In this document: positions 46,446 through 55,525 of the stretch, one piece after another
Numbering within the stretch: the first letter of the stretch is position 1
Layout: each line of letters opens with the position of its first letter
NCBI RefSeq assembly: GCF_007858285.1
Contig: NZ_VFIL01000003.1
Span: 186,001-250,000, forward strand
Reading direction: 5' to 3'
Origin: Pseudomonas brenneri
GTDB taxonomy: Bacteria > Pseudomonadota > Gammaproteobacteria > Pseudomonadales > Pseudomonadaceae
Length of the DNA: 64,000 nt
Made by a program: the position numbers and the translations under genes
The notes under the pieces: generated by a model
The model's database searches: none
The model's input: the letters and a program-made list of their open reading frames with translations, nothing else
Told to the model about the DNA's origin: nothing

Positions 46446-48497
46446 ATGAGTTATCAGGTTCTTGCACGTAAATGGCGTCCGCGCTCGTTCCGCGAAATGG
46501 TCGGCCAGACCCATGTGCTCAAGGCTCTGATCAATGCCTTGGACAGCCAGCGGCTGCACCACGCCTACCTGTTCACTGGCACCCGCGGGGTGGGCAAGAC
46601 CACTATTGCGCGGATCATCGCCAAGTGCCTGAACTGTGAGACTGGCATCACGTCGACCCCCTGCGGCACTTGTTCGGTGTGCCGGGAGATCGACGAAGGG
46701 CGCTTTGTCGACCTGATCGAGATCGATGCCGCGAGCCGCACCAAGGTCGAGGACACCCGTGAACTGCTGGATAACGTGCAGTACGCGCCTAGCCGTGGCC
46801 GCTTCAAGGTCTACCTGATCGACGAAGTGCACATGCTCTCCAGCCATTCCTTCAACGCCCTGTTGAAGACCCTGGAGGAGCCGCCGCCCTACGTGAAGTT
46901 CATCCTGGCCACCACCGACCCGCAGAAACTTCCTGCAACGATTTTGTCGCGGTGCCTGCAGTTCTCCCTGAAGAACATGACCCCCGAGCGGGTGGTCGAG
47001 CATTTGACGCATGTGCTGGGTGTCGAGAACGTGCCGTTCGAAGACGACGCCCTGTGGCTGCTGGGTCGCGCCGCCGATGGCTCGATGCGTGATGCCATGA
47101 GCCTGACCGACCAGGCGATTGCCTTCGGTGAAGGCAAGGTCATGGCCGCCGACGTGCGGGCCATGCTCGGCACCCTCGATCACGGGCAGGTCTTTGATGT
47201 GCTGCATGCGCTGATCGAAGGCGATGCCAAGGCGCTGCTCGAAGCCGTGCGCCATTTGTCGGAGCAGGGCCCGGACTGGAATGGCGTGCTGTCGGAAATT
47301 CTCAATGTGCTGCACCGCGTCGCTATCGCCCAGGCCCTGCCGGAAGGCGTCGATAACGGCCACGGTGACCGCGATCGCGTGTTGGCCCTGGCGCAGGCGT
47401 TGCCGGCCGAAGATGTGCAGTTCTACTACCAGATGGGCCTGATCGGTCGTCGTGACTTGCCATTGGCGCCAGACCCGCGCGGTGGCTTTGAAATGGTCAT
47501 GTTGCGCATGTTGGCGTTCCGCCCGGCGGATACCGCCGACGCGCCGAGACAGCCGCTAAAGCCAGTGGGGATCAGCCAGGCCACAGTTGATTCCGCCAAA
47601 CCAGTGGCTGGCGCAGCGGTTGCTGCACCAGTGGTCGCGCCGACGCCTGTCGCACCGGAGCCGAAGCCGGTCGTCGCACAGCCTGTGGCGCCCGTGGAGG
47701 TAGCTGCGCCGGTTGCCGAGCCTGCGCCCGCGCCTGTGGTCGACCTGCCCTGGAATGAGCCGGTAGAGGCGGTGGTCGAGCAGCAGCCGGCAGTCGAGCC
47801 CGTGCTGGAAACCGCTGGCGAACAGCCCGAACTCACGCCAATGCCGACGCCAACTCCCGACAGCGTGGTGCCCGATGCGCCGGAATGGGTCGCCGCGCCC
47901 GTGCCTGAGCCGACCTTCGCCGAAGTGGATGCCGCCACGCCGGGCATTGACCTGGACGACGAGCCACCGCTGGACGAAGACTACATCGAGCCGGACATGG
48001 ATTCGGCCTACAGCTACCTGGACGATCTCGCCAGCGAGCACACCGCCGAGCCTGCGCCCGAGCCCGAGGCGGAACCCGCCGCGATGCCGGCCACGGGCCT
48101 GGCCCTGCAATGGCTGGAGCTGTTCCCGAAATTGCCGATCTCCGGCATGACCGGCAGCATCGCCGCCAACTGCACCTTGATCGCCGTCGATGGCGATCAC
48201 TGGCTGTTGCACCTGGACCCGGCCCACAGTGCCCTGTTCAACGCGACCCAGCAGCGCCGGCTCAACGATGCCCTGAACCAGTTCCACGAACGCACCCTGA
48301 CGGTGACCATCGAGCTGATCAAGCCCGAGCAGGAAACCCCGGCCCAGGCTGCGACCCGTCGCCGTCTCAACCGTCAGCGCGAGGCCGAGGAGTCGATCCA
48401 GGCCGATCCGCTCATCCAGCAGATGATGGAGCAGTTTGGCGCGGTGGTGCGACACGATACTATTGAGCCCGTCGAAGCCCAGGCAGCACAGGGCTGA
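46446..48497 (+). CDS. dnaX: DNA polymerase III subunits gamma and tau
   Basis: 683 residues. AAA+ clamp-loader motor in the first ~370: Walker A FTGTRGVGKTTIARII near 43, zinc-binding CLNCETGITSTPCGTCSVC near 62, Walker B VYLIDEVHMLSSHSFNALL near 120, sensor TTDPQKLPATILSRCLQF near 155. A Pro/Ala/Val-rich linker (~385-560) leads to the tau C-terminal domain that contacts the alpha subunit (LQWLELFPKLPISGMTGSIA). No A6G-type slippery heptamer is visible where E. coli makes gamma. Start MSYQVLARKWRP. First gene of dnaX-ybaB. Confidence 0.96.
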   Translation: MSYQVLARKWRPRSFREMVGQTHVLKALINALDSQRLHHAYLFTGTRGVGKTTIARIIAKCLNCETGITSTPCGTCSVCREIDEGRFVDLIEIDAASRTKVEDTRELLDNVQYAPSRGRFKVYLIDEVHMLSSHSFNALLKTLEEPPPYVKFILATTDPQKLPATILSRCLQFSLKNMTPERVVEHLTHVLGVENVPFEDDALWLLGRAADGSMRDAMSLTDQAIAFGEGKVMAADVRAMLGTLDHGQVFDVLHALIEGDAKALLEAVRHLSEQGPDWNGVLSEILNVLHRVAIAQALPEGVDNGHGDRDRVLALAQALPAEDVQFYYQMGLIGRRDLPLAPDPRGGFEMVMLRMLAFRPADTADAPRQPLKPVGISQATVDSAKPVAGAAVAAPVVAPTPVAPEPKPVVAQPVAPVEVAAPVAEPAPAPVVDLPWNEPVEAVVEQQPAVEPVLETAGEQPELTPMPTPTPDSVVPDAPEWVAAPVPEPTFAEVDAATPGIDLDDEPPLDEDYIEPDMDSAYSYLDDLASEHTAEPAPEPEAEPAAMPATGLALQWLELFPKLPISGMTGSIAANCTLIAVDGDHWLLHLDPAHSALFNATQQRRLNDALNQFHERTLTVTIELIKPEQETPAQAATRRRLNRQREAEESIQADPLIQQMMEQFGAVVRHDTIEPVEAQAAQG

Positions 48498-48563
48498 TAA
48501 TTGAAGGCGCCGTGCCCCAAGGCTCGGCGCCGTATTGATCCACGTACTTTTGAGGTGATTCCC

Positions 48564-48902
48564 ATGATGAAAGGTGGCATGGCCGGCCTGATGAAGCAGG
48601 CGCAGCAGATGCAGGAAAAAATGGCCAAGATGCAGGAAGAACTGGCCAACGCCGAAGTCACCGGTAAAGCCGGTGGCGATATGGTCAGCGTGGTGATGAC
48701 CGGTCGTCACGACATCAAGCGCGTGAGCATCGACCCAAGCGTATTGCCGGGCGTGGGTGAAGACGACCTGGAAATGCTCGAAGCCCTGTTCGCCGCGGCC
48801 GTCAACGACGCTGTGCGCAAGATCGAAGCCAACAGCCAGGACAAAATGTCCGGTGTGACCGCAGGCATGCAACTGCCGCCGGGCATGAAGCTGCCGTTCT
48901 GA
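48564..48902 (+). CDS. ybaB: YbaB/EbfC nucleoid-associated DNA-binding protein
   Basis: 112 residues (E. coli YbaB 109): [52 protein letters not shown]. Dimeric DNA-binding protein of the nucleoid. Start MMKGGMAGL follows GAGGTGATTCCC; the second ATG is possible. In E. coli the order is dnaX-ybaB-recR; here an oxidoreductase gene is inserted before recR. Confidence 0.95.
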   Translation: MMKGGMAGLMKQAQQMQEKMAKMQEELANAEVTGKAGGDMVSVVMTGRHDIKRVSIDPSVLPGVGEDDLEMLEALFAAAVNDAVRKIEANSQDKMSGVTAGMQLPPGMKLPF

Positions 48903-48918
48903 TCGGTGACATGCAATA

Positions 48919-48950
48919 AAAAATGCCAGGCCTCGTGCCTGGCATTTTTG
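48919..48950 (+). terminator. Intrinsic terminator after ybaB
   Basis: ATGCCAGGC, short loop, GCCTGGCAT followed by TTTTTG, 20 bases after the ybaB stop. It ends the dnaX-ybaB transcript, so recR needs another promoter. Confidence 0.85.
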
Positions 48951-49041
48951 TTTGTGTCGGTCAAAATCGAACGTCAGTATTGCAACAGCTGTCTGCACCC
49001 TATACCGCTGAATTCAATCACCGATAAAAGGAGCCTTGCTG

Positions 49042-50067
49042 ATGACTCAAGCCATGACCCTTAACCAGCGCATCGTCCTGGTATCCCGCCCGCAAGGGGC
49101 GCCCGTACCGGAGAACTTCCGCCTGGAACGTGTGGCACTGCCAGACCTGGCAGACGGCCAGGTCCTGCTCAAGACCCTGTTCCTGTCCCTGGACCCCTAC
49201 ATGCGTGGGCGTATGAGTGACGCGCCGTCCTACGCCGCTCCAGTGGAAATCGGCGAGGTAATGACCGGCGGCGCTGTCAGCCGTATCGAACAGTCGCGCA
49301 ACCCCAAGTTTGAAGTGGGTGACCTGGTGGTCGGTGCCACCGGCTGGCAAAGCCATAGCATCAGTGACGGTCGCAACCTGATGCCGGTGCCCAAGGGGTT
49401 GCCGAGCCCGTCCATGGCCCTTGGCGTGTTGGGCATGCCCGGTATGACGGCCTACATGGGATTGATGGATATCGGCCAGCCCAAGGCCGGGGAAACCCTG
49501 GTCGTGGCGGCGGCCTCCGGTGCGGTGGGCTCGGTGGTCGGTCAGGTGGCCAAGCTCAAGGGCCTGCGGGTGGTGGGCGTTGCGGGCGGCGCGGACAAGT
49601 GCCGCTATGTGGTGGATGAGCTGGGTTTTGACGCCTGTATCGACCACAAGAGCGCGGACTTTGCCAATGAACTGGCCCTGGCCTGTTTCAAAGGGGTGGA
49701 TATTTATTACGAAAATGTCGGCGGCAAGGTCTTCGACGCCGTGCTGCCCTTGCTCAATGCCAAGGCACGGATTCCCCTGTGCGGCCTGATTGCCGGTTAC
49801 AACGCCCATGAAGCCCCCACCGGACCCGATCGGTTGCCGGCGCTGCAACGCACCCTGCTGACCAAGCGCGTGCGCATCCAGGGCTTTATCGTGTTCGACG
49901 ACTATGGCGATCGACACCCCGAATTTATCAGTGCCATGGCGCCGTGGGTGCGTGACGGCAAGGTCAAGTTCCGCGAAGACATGGTCGAGGGTCTGGAGCA
50001 GGCGCCCGAAGCCTTTATCGGCTTGCTGGAAGGGCGCAACTTCGGCAAGTTGGTCGTGCGTATTTGA
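49042..50067 (+). CDS. NADP-dependent zinc-free MDR oxidoreductase (prostaglandin-reductase/CurA-like)
   Basis: 341 residues. Medium-chain dehydrogenase/reductase of the leukotriene-B4/alkenal reductase type: [44 protein letters not shown]-binding [20 protein letters not shown] near 155, [20 protein letters not shown] near 215. The catalytic-zinc cysteines of alcohol dehydrogenases are absent. Probably reduces the double bond of alpha,beta-unsaturated carbonyls. Start follows AAGGAG; a TTG two codons earlier is less likely. Confidence 0.87.
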   Translation: MTQAMTLNQRIVLVSRPQGAPVPENFRLERVALPDLADGQVLLKTLFLSLDPYMRGRMSDAPSYAAPVEIGEVMTGGAVSRIEQSRNPKFEVGDLVVGATGWQSHSISDGRNLMPVPKGLPSPSMALGVLGMPGMTAYMGLMDIGQPKAGETLVVAAASGAVGSVVGQVAKLKGLRVVGVAGGADKCRYVVDELGFDACIDHKSADFANELALACFKGVDIYYENVGGKVFDAVLPLLNAKARIPLCGLIAGYNAHEAPTGPDRLPALQRTLLTKRVRIQGFIVFDDYGDRHPEFISAMAPWVRDGKVKFREDMVEGLEQAPEAFIGLLEGRNFGKLVVRI

Positions 50068-50125
50068 CGCTTATCCGAGGCGCGGGTATAAACCGCGTCT
50101 CGTTGTTTTGTCGGACCTTTGCCCC

Positions 50126-50728
50126 ATGAGCTTCAGCCCCCTGATTCGTCAACTGATCGATGCCCTGCGCACCTTGCCGGGCGTGGGCCAGAAAACTGCC
50201 CAGCGCATGGCGCTGCAACTGCTGGAGCGTGACCGCAGCGGCGGCTCCCGCCTGGCCCAGGCACTGAGCCAGGCCATGGACGGCGTGGGGCATTGCCGCC
50301 AGTGCCGCACCCTGACCGAAGAAGAACTGTGCCCGCAATGCGCCGACCCCCGTCGCGACGACACGCTGCTGTGCGTGGTCGAAGGGCCGATGGACGTGTA
50401 CGCGGTGGAGCAGACCGGCTATCGCGGGCGCTATTTTGTGCTCAAGGGCCACCTCTCGCCCCTCGACGGCCTGGGGCCGGAGGCGATTGGTATCCCGCAA
50501 CTGGTCGCGCGCATTGAAGAGCAGGGCACCTTCAGCGAAGTGATCCTGGCCACCAACCCGACGGTGGAAGGCGAAGCCACGGCGCATTACATCGCACAAC
50601 TGCTAAGCAACAAAGGCCTGGTCACTTCGCGCATCGCCCACGGTGTGCCGTTGGGTGGCGAGCTGGAGCTGGTGGACGGCGGCACGCTGGCGCACTCGTT
50701 TGCCGGGCGTAAACCTATCGCCCTCTAA
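50126..50728 (+). CDS. recR: Recombination mediator RecR
   Basis: 200 residues, normal length. HhH at the N-terminus ([20 protein letters not shown]), C4 zinc finger ([16 protein letters not shown], ~57-72), Toprim domain ([18 protein letters not shown] near 85) and the C-terminal [20 protein letters not shown]. With RecO/RecF it loads RecA at gaps. Separated from ybaB by one gene. Confidence 0.96.
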   Translation: MSFSPLIRQLIDALRTLPGVGQKTAQRMALQLLERDRSGGSRLAQALSQAMDGVGHCRQCRTLTEEELCPQCADPRRDDTLLCVVEGPMDVYAVEQTGYRGRYFVLKGHLSPLDGLGPEAIGIPQLVARIEEQGTFSEVILATNPTVEGEATAHYIAQLLSNKGLVTSRIAHGVPLGGELELVDGGTLAHSFAGRKPIAL

Positions 50729-50808
50729 CACCGACCACAAATTCCCAGATATGAATGAGCTTATGTGGGGGATTTTTGGTGGGGTCGAAAATTTTGTGTC
50801 GCTTGATA

Positions 50809-50826
50809 ACCAAGCAAGCGCTTGGT
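50809..50826. promoter_or_regulatory. TetR-type operator upstream of the acyl-CoA dehydrogenase
   Basis: ACCAAGC-AAGC-GCTTGGT, perfect 7-bp arms, 33 bases before the start codon. The form resembles operators of TetR-family fatty- or branched-acid regulators (PsrA/LiuR-like CAAGC-GCTTG cores). No tetR gene is nearby. Confidence 0.55.
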
Positions 50827-50858
50827 AAGTTCGCTCCACCTCTCCGTGGAGCTTGCCG

Positions 50859-52007
50859 ATGTCTGCCTATCAGGAATACTTCGATCCCAGCCACCAATTG
50901 GTCCGCGACAGCGTGCGCCGTTTTGTCGAGCGCGAGATGCTGCCGGGCGTCGAGCAATGGGAGGAAGCCGAGCTCTTCCCCCGCGAGTTGTACCTCAAGG
51001 CCGGCGCGGCGGGGATTCTCGGGATCGGCTACCCCGAAGCGCTGGGCGGTAGCCACGAAGGCGATCTGTTCGCCAAGGTCGCCGCCAGCGAAGAGTTGAT
51101 GCGCTGTGGCTCCGGCGGCGTGGTGGCCGGGCTGGGCTCGCTGGATATCGGCCTGCCGCCCATCGTCAAATGGGCGCGTCCCGAAGTGCGCGAGCGCGTG
51201 GCGCCGCAAGTCTTGTCCGGCGAGAAGATCATGGCCCTGGCCGTCACCGAGCCCGGTGGCGGTTCCGATGTCGCTAGCCTGCAAACCCGTGCCGTGCGTG
51301 ATGGCGATTGTTATCGGGTCAGTGGCAGCAAAACCTTTATCACCAGTGGCGCGCGTGCCGACTATTACACCGTCGCCGTGCGTACTGGTGGGCCAGGGTT
51401 TGCCGGCATCAGTCTGCTGTTGATCGAGAAGGACACGCCTGGCTTCACCGTTGGTCAGCCGTTGAAGAAGATGGGCTGGTGGGCGTCGGACACTGCCGAG
51501 TTGTTCTTCGATGATTGCCAGGTGCCCGTAGGCAATCTGATTGGTGCCGAAAACATGGGTTTTGCCTGCATCATGGGCAACTTCCAGAGCGAGCGCCTGG
51601 CTTTGGCATTGATGGCCAATATGACCGCGCAGATGGCCTTGGAGGAGAGCTTGAAGTGGGCCGCCCAGCGCGAGGCCTTTGGCAAGCCGATCGGCAAGTT
51701 CCAGGTGCTCAAGCATCGCCTGGCGGAGATGGCCACGGCGGTCGAGGTTTCCCGGGAGTTCACTTATCGCCAGGCGGCGAAGATGGCGGCTGGCAAGAGT
51801 GTGATCAAGGAGATTTCCATGGCCAAGAACCTCGCCACGGACACCGCCGACCGCGTGACGTATGACGCGGTGCAGATTCTTGGAGGGCTGGGTTATATGC
51901 GCGGCAGTCTGGTGGAGCGGCTGTACCGGGACAATCGGATCTTGTCGATTGGTGGCGGCACTCGGGAGGTGATGAACGAGATCATCAGTAAGCAGATGGG
52001 TTTGTGA
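50859..52007 (+). CDS. Acyl-CoA dehydrogenase
   Basis: 382-residue flavoprotein oxidising acyl-CoA to enoyl-CoA. N-terminal helical domain (YFDPSHQLVRDSVRRFVERE), FAD-contacting LAVTEPGGGSDVASLQTRAV near 127 and YRVSGSKTFITSGARADYYT near 152, C-terminal domain ERLYRDNRILSIGGGTREVM. At the place where MCAD has its catalytic glutamate (YEGT), this protein has GGGT. A glutamate in MALEESLKWAAQREAFGKPI fits the alternative position used in long-chain and isovaleryl-CoA dehydrogenases. GGAG lies seven bases before the ATG. Confidence 0.9.
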   Translation: MSAYQEYFDPSHQLVRDSVRRFVEREMLPGVEQWEEAELFPRELYLKAGAAGILGIGYPEALGGSHEGDLFAKVAASEELMRCGSGGVVAGLGSLDIGLPPIVKWARPEVRERVAPQVLSGEKIMALAVTEPGGGSDVASLQTRAVRDGDCYRVSGSKTFITSGARADYYTVAVRTGGPGFAGISLLLIEKDTPGFTVGQPLKKMGWWASDTAELFFDDCQVPVGNLIGAENMGFACIMGNFQSERLALALMANMTAQMALEESLKWAAQREAFGKPIGKFQVLKHRLAEMATAVEVSREFTYRQAAKMAAGKSVIKEISMAKNLATDTADRVTYDAVQILGGLGYMRGSLVERLYRDNRILSIGGGTREVMNEIISKQMGL

Positions 52008-52035
52008 TTGATGAGGCCCGTCCAGGCACCGCAAA

Positions 52036-52587
52036 TCAGCGCTCAGTCAACCCAAACTGCGTCAAACAAAACGTCGGAACCCCCATATCCTCCAAACGCT
52101 GCGAGCCACCCAGTTCCGGCAGGTCAATAATCGCCGCCGCTTCGAAAATCCGCGCACCCATACGCCGTGCCAGGTTGGCCGCAGCAATCAAGGTGCCACC
52201 TGTGGCAATCAGATCATCGAACATCAATACCGAATCCCCTTCACACAGGCTGTCGGCGTGCACCTCAAGAAAGGCCTCGCCGTATTCGGTCTGGTAACCC
52301 TCGGACAATACGTCTGCCGGCAGCTTGCCTTGCTTGCGGAACAGGATCAGCGGCTTGTTCAGTTGGTAGGCGATGATCGAACCGATTAGAAAACCACGGG
52401 CATCCATCGCGCCGATGTGCGTGAACTCGGCTTCGACGTAGCGATGGATAAAGGTGTCGGCCACCAGGCGCATGGCCTTGGGCGATTGGAACAGCGGCGT
52501 GATATCACGAAAGATCACCCCAGGCTTGGGGAAGTCGATGACGGGGCGAATCAGGGATTTGATGTCGAATGAGTCGAAGGCCATCAT
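52036..52587 (-). CDS. apt: Adenine phosphoribosyltransferase
   Basis: Salvages adenine to AMP with PRPP. 183 residues: [60 protein letters not shown] and the PRPP motif [20 protein letters not shown]. Two adjacent ATGs (52587, 52584); AGGA lies six bases before the first. Convergent with the acyl-CoA dehydrogenase, 28 bases apart and without a visible terminator. Confidence 0.95.
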   Translation of the reverse strand: MMAFDSFDIKSLIRPVIDFPKPGVIFRDITPLFQSPKAMRLVADTFIHRYVEAEFTHIGAMDARGFLIGSIIAYQLNKPLILFRKQGKLPADVLSEGYQTEYGEAFLEVHADSLCEGDSVLMFDDLIATGGTLIAAANLARRMGARIFEAAAIIDLPELGGSQRLEDMGVPTFCLTQFGLTER

Positions 52588-52674
52588 CGGGAGTCCTGGG
52601 GGCAAAGACTCGTCAGTATACCTGCGGCCCAACCGGTTGGCTTGGCCGCAAGTGTCGCATCCCTTGTACGGCGA

Positions 52675-53409
52675 TCAGCCGTCGAGGGAGCCGCCGGCCA
52701 GTGCACACAGCTGGATCGGGTCGAGGATGTGGACTTCCTTGCCCTCGGCGGCGATCAGTTCGTTTTGCTGGAAGCGGGTGAACACCCGGGACACGGTTTC
52801 CACCGCCAGGCCCAGGTAATTGCCGATTTCGTTGCGCGACATGCTCAGGCGGAACTGGTTGGCCGAAAAGCCACGGGCGCGGAAACGTGCGGACAAGTTG
52901 ACCAGGAACGTGGCAATCCGTTCGTCGGCGGTTTTCTTCGATAACAGCAGCATCATTTGCTGGTCGTCGCGGATTTCCCGGCTCATCACGCGCATCAATT
53001 GGCGGCGCAACTGCGGCAATTGCAGGGCCAGCTCATCCAGGCGCTCGAATGGAATCTCGCACACCGACGTGGTTTCCAGGGCCTGGGCCGACACCGGGTG
53101 AATCTCAGTGTCCATGCCCGACAGGCCAACCAGCTCGCTGGGCAGGTGGAAGCCGGTGATCTGCTCTTCGCCGCTATCGCTCAGGCTGAACGTCTTCAAG
53201 GCGCCCGAGCGTACTGCATAGACGGAATCGAACTTGTCGCCCTGGCGAAACAGAAATTCGCCTTTCTTCAGTGGGCGACCACGTTTAACGATTTCGTCCA
53301 GCGCATCCATGTCTTCCAGATTCAGCGAAAGTGGCAAGCAGAGGGGCGCCAGGCTGCAATCCTTGCAGTGAGCCTGGCTATGAGCGCGCAGTTTGACTGG
53401 CTCGGACAT
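52675..53409 (-). CDS. anr: Anr, FNR-type oxygen-sensing transcriptional regulator
   Basis: 244 residues. N-terminal iron-sulfur cysteines ([11 protein letters not shown], residues 14-24, plus a later cysteine in SVCEIPF) support an oxygen-labile [4Fe-4S] cluster. cNMP-type fold ([20 protein letters not shown]) and C-terminal Crp/Fnr HTH ([20 protein letters not shown] with the E-x2-S-R recognition ETVSRVF). It activates genes such as hemN and the cbb3 oxidase at low oxygen through TTGAT-N4-ATCAA sites; one perfect site lies upstream of hemN. Confidence 0.96.
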   Translation of the reverse strand: MSEPVKLRAHSQAHCKDCSLAPLCLPLSLNLEDMDALDEIVKRGRPLKKGEFLFRQGDKFDSVYAVRSGALKTFSLSDSGEEQITGFHLPSELVGLSGMDTEIHPVSAQALETTSVCEIPFERLDELALQLPQLRRQLMRVMSREIRDDQQMMLLLSKKTADERIATFLVNLSARFRARGFSANQFRLSMSRNEIGNYLGLAVETVSRVFTRFQQNELIAAEGKEVHILDPIQLCALAGGSLDG

Positions 53410-53563
53410 TTCTTAAATCCTTGTGGGAAAACACACATAAGACGTAAGGGTACCGCACTGAGGGACTATCAGGCCAGCCTGTACAAAAAACCGGCAGGGG
53501 TATAAAGAATTTTACACAGCGGCCGATGGACTGCTATCGACCAAGAGCTTGGAGGCTCAAGAT

Positions 53564-54034
53564 ATGCTTTCCATCGACGGCAATCTCCCGTCCCGCACCA
53601 CGGTGCCGACTCTGCTTGAGCCGAAAAAAACCAGCACCGTCAGCGAGGCGGGCGAGACCGCAGCGCTGGGTGAAACCAAGCCTGCCGAAGGTGTGAGCGT
53701 GACCTTTTCCGGTGCTTCGTTGAGGGCGGCCAACGCCGAGAAAACGGCCAACAACGATATCGAAGAAAGCGGCCTGGACGAAAACGTGCAGAAGCTGCTG
53801 AAAATGATTCGCCAGTTGAAGCAGCAGATCGCGGAAAAGATGGCTGAGATGACGGCGATCATGGCCGACAAGCGCCTGAGCCCCGACCAGGCCCAGGCGA
53901 AACTGGGCGCCGTGCAAGCGGCGTTAGGCAGCCTGCAAGCCGCATTGACCTCCGCCTATGCGTCCTTGAACGAAGTAATGAAGAACTTGAGTGCCGAGGA
54001 CGCGGTGAAAGCGGCCTCGTTGATCGCCAAGTAA
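53564..54034 (+). CDS. Small hypothetical protein with C-terminal coiled coil
   Basis: 156 residues that I do not recognise. The first ~75 are low-complexity and polar (Ser/Thr/Glu/Ala) and likely disordered. Residues ~80-150 are helical with heptad-like spacing (VQKLLKMIRQLKQQIAEKMA, EMTAIMADKRLSPDQAQAKL, GSLQAALTSAYASLNEVMKN). No signal peptide, membrane segment or cysteine. GGAGG eight bases upstream fixes the start. It sits between divergent anr and convergent hemN (6 bases from the hemN stop). No function is proposed. Confidence 0.8.
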   Translation: MLSIDGNLPSRTTVPTLLEPKKTSTVSEAGETAALGETKPAEGVSVTFSGASLRAANAEKTANNDIEESGLDENVQKLLKMIRQLKQQIAEKMAEMTAIMADKRLSPDQAQAKLGAVQAALGSLQAALTSAYASLNEVMKNLSAEDAVKAASLIAK

Positions 54035-54040
54035 CCTGCT

Positions 54041-55423
54041 TCAGATCACCCGTGAAAATCGCTGCCTGTTCTGCTGTTGCAGATAGGCATCGAACACCAT
54101 GCACACCGAGCGCACCAACAGGCGCCCAGCGGGCAATACACGAATCCCCTCGGCGTCGAGTGCGATCAGGCCATCGTTGGCCATCACTTGCAGTTGCGGC
54201 CAGACTTCGGCGAAGTAACCGCGAAAATCCACGGTGAACGCCTGCTCGATGTGCTCGAAGTCCAGGCGCAAGTTACAGATCAACTGCTGGATCACTTCCC
54301 GGCGCAGACGGTCATCGGCTGTGCAGAGCAGGCCGCGACTGGTGGCCAGTTGTGCGCCGGCCAAGGCGTTCTGGTAGTGATTCAGGTCGCTGCTGTTCTG
54401 GCAGTACAAATCCCCAATCTGACTGATGGCCGAGACTCCCAGCCCGATCAAATCACAATGGCCGTGGGTGGTGTAGCCCTGGAAATTACGCTGCAGGGTC
54501 GATTCTTCCTGGGCGATGGCCAACTCGTCGTCGGGTAGGGCGAAATGGTCCATACCGATGTAGTTGTAACCGGCTGCGGTCAGTTGCTCGATGGTGTTGT
54601 GCAGCATCTGCAATTTGTCGGCAGGGGCCGGCAGGTCGTCGCTGTTGATCCGTCGTTGGGGCAGGAAGCGCTCCGGCAGATGGGCGTAGTTGAACACTGA
54701 CAGGCGATCAGGCTGCAGGCTGATGACCTCGGCCACGGTGTGGGCGAAATGCTCTGGTGTCTGCTTGGGCAGGCCGTAGATCAAGTCGATATTGATCGAA
54801 CGAAACTGCAGGGTACGCGCCGCATCGATCACCGCGCGGGTCTCTTCCAGGCTTTGCAGGCGATTGACTGCGCGCTGCACTTCGGGATCGAGGTCCTGCA
54901 CGCCGATGCTTACGCGATTGAAGCCCAGTTCGCGCAGCAGGCCCATGGTGGCCCAGTCGGCCTCCCGGGGGTCGATCTCGATGCCGTAGTCGCCAGAGTC
55001 GTCATCCTGCAAGTTGAAGTGGCGGCGCAGTTGGGCCATCAGTTGGCGCAGTTCGTCGTGGCTGAGAAAGGTCGGTGTGCCGCCACCCAGGTGCAGTTGC
55101 TGAACTTGCTGGTTGGGGTCCAGGTGGCAGGCCACCAGTTGGATTTCCTGTTCCAGGCGTTGCAGGTAGGCCTGGGCACGGCCGCGGTCCTTGGTGATGA
55201 CTTTGTTGCAGGCGCAGTAGTAGCAAATATTCGCGCAGAACGGCACGTGCACATACAGCGACAGCGGGCGTACGGCCTTGCGGCTGTCGCGCAGGGCGTG
55301 CAGCAGGTCGAAGGTGCCGACCTGGCTGTTGAACTGCGCGGCGGTGGGGTAGGAGGTATAGCGCGGCCCCGCCAGGTCGTAGCGATGAATCAGATCTGTG
55401 TCCCAACGAATGGCGTCGAGCAT
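54041..55423 (-). CDS. hemN: Oxygen-independent coproporphyrinogen III oxidase (radical SAM)
   Basis: 460 residues. Radical-SAM cluster motif C-x3-C-x2-C in PFCANICYYCACNKVITKD near 60, then LHLGGGTPTFLSHDELRQLM near 110 and INIDLIYGLPKQTPEHFAHT near 210. Makes protoporphyrinogen IX without oxygen, supplying heme for the cbb3 oxidase and other anaerobic enzymes. A perfect Anr site 60-73 bases upstream supports low-oxygen induction. Confidence 0.96.
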   Translation of the reverse strand: MLDAIRWDTDLIHRYDLAGPRYTSYPTAAQFNSQVGTFDLLHALRDSRKAVRPLSLYVHVPFCANICYYCACNKVITKDRGRAQAYLQRLEQEIQLVACHLDPNQQVQQLHLGGGTPTFLSHDELRQLMAQLRRHFNLQDDDSGDYGIEIDPREADWATMGLLRELGFNRVSIGVQDLDPEVQRAVNRLQSLEETRAVIDAARTLQFRSINIDLIYGLPKQTPEHFAHTVAEVISLQPDRLSVFNYAHLPERFLPQRRINSDDLPAPADKLQMLHNTIEQLTAAGYNYIGMDHFALPDDELAIAQEESTLQRNFQGYTTHGHCDLIGLGVSAISQIGDLYCQNSSDLNHYQNALAGAQLATSRGLLCTADDRLRREVIQQLICNLRLDFEHIEQAFTVDFRGYFAEVWPQLQVMANDGLIALDAEGIRVLPAGRLLVRSVCMVFDAYLQQQNRQRFSRVI

Positions 55424-55482
55424 GCGGGCGTTCCCCGGAATGGCTAGTGGGCCGAGTCTAGGGGCATGGCTGGGCGGTCATC

Positions 55483-55496
55483 TTGATTTGTATCAA
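55483..55496. promoter_or_regulatory. Anr/FNR box upstream of hemN
   Basis: TTGATTTGTATCAA, a perfect TTGAT-N4-ATCAA dyad. Its centre is ~66 bases before the hemN ATG, which suits class II activation (centre near -41.5) with a ~25-base leader. It lies just beyond the stop of the TauE/SafE-like gene. Confidence 0.88.
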
Positions 55497-55525
55497 CGGG
55501 GAGCGGCGCTATGCCACATGGCCTT

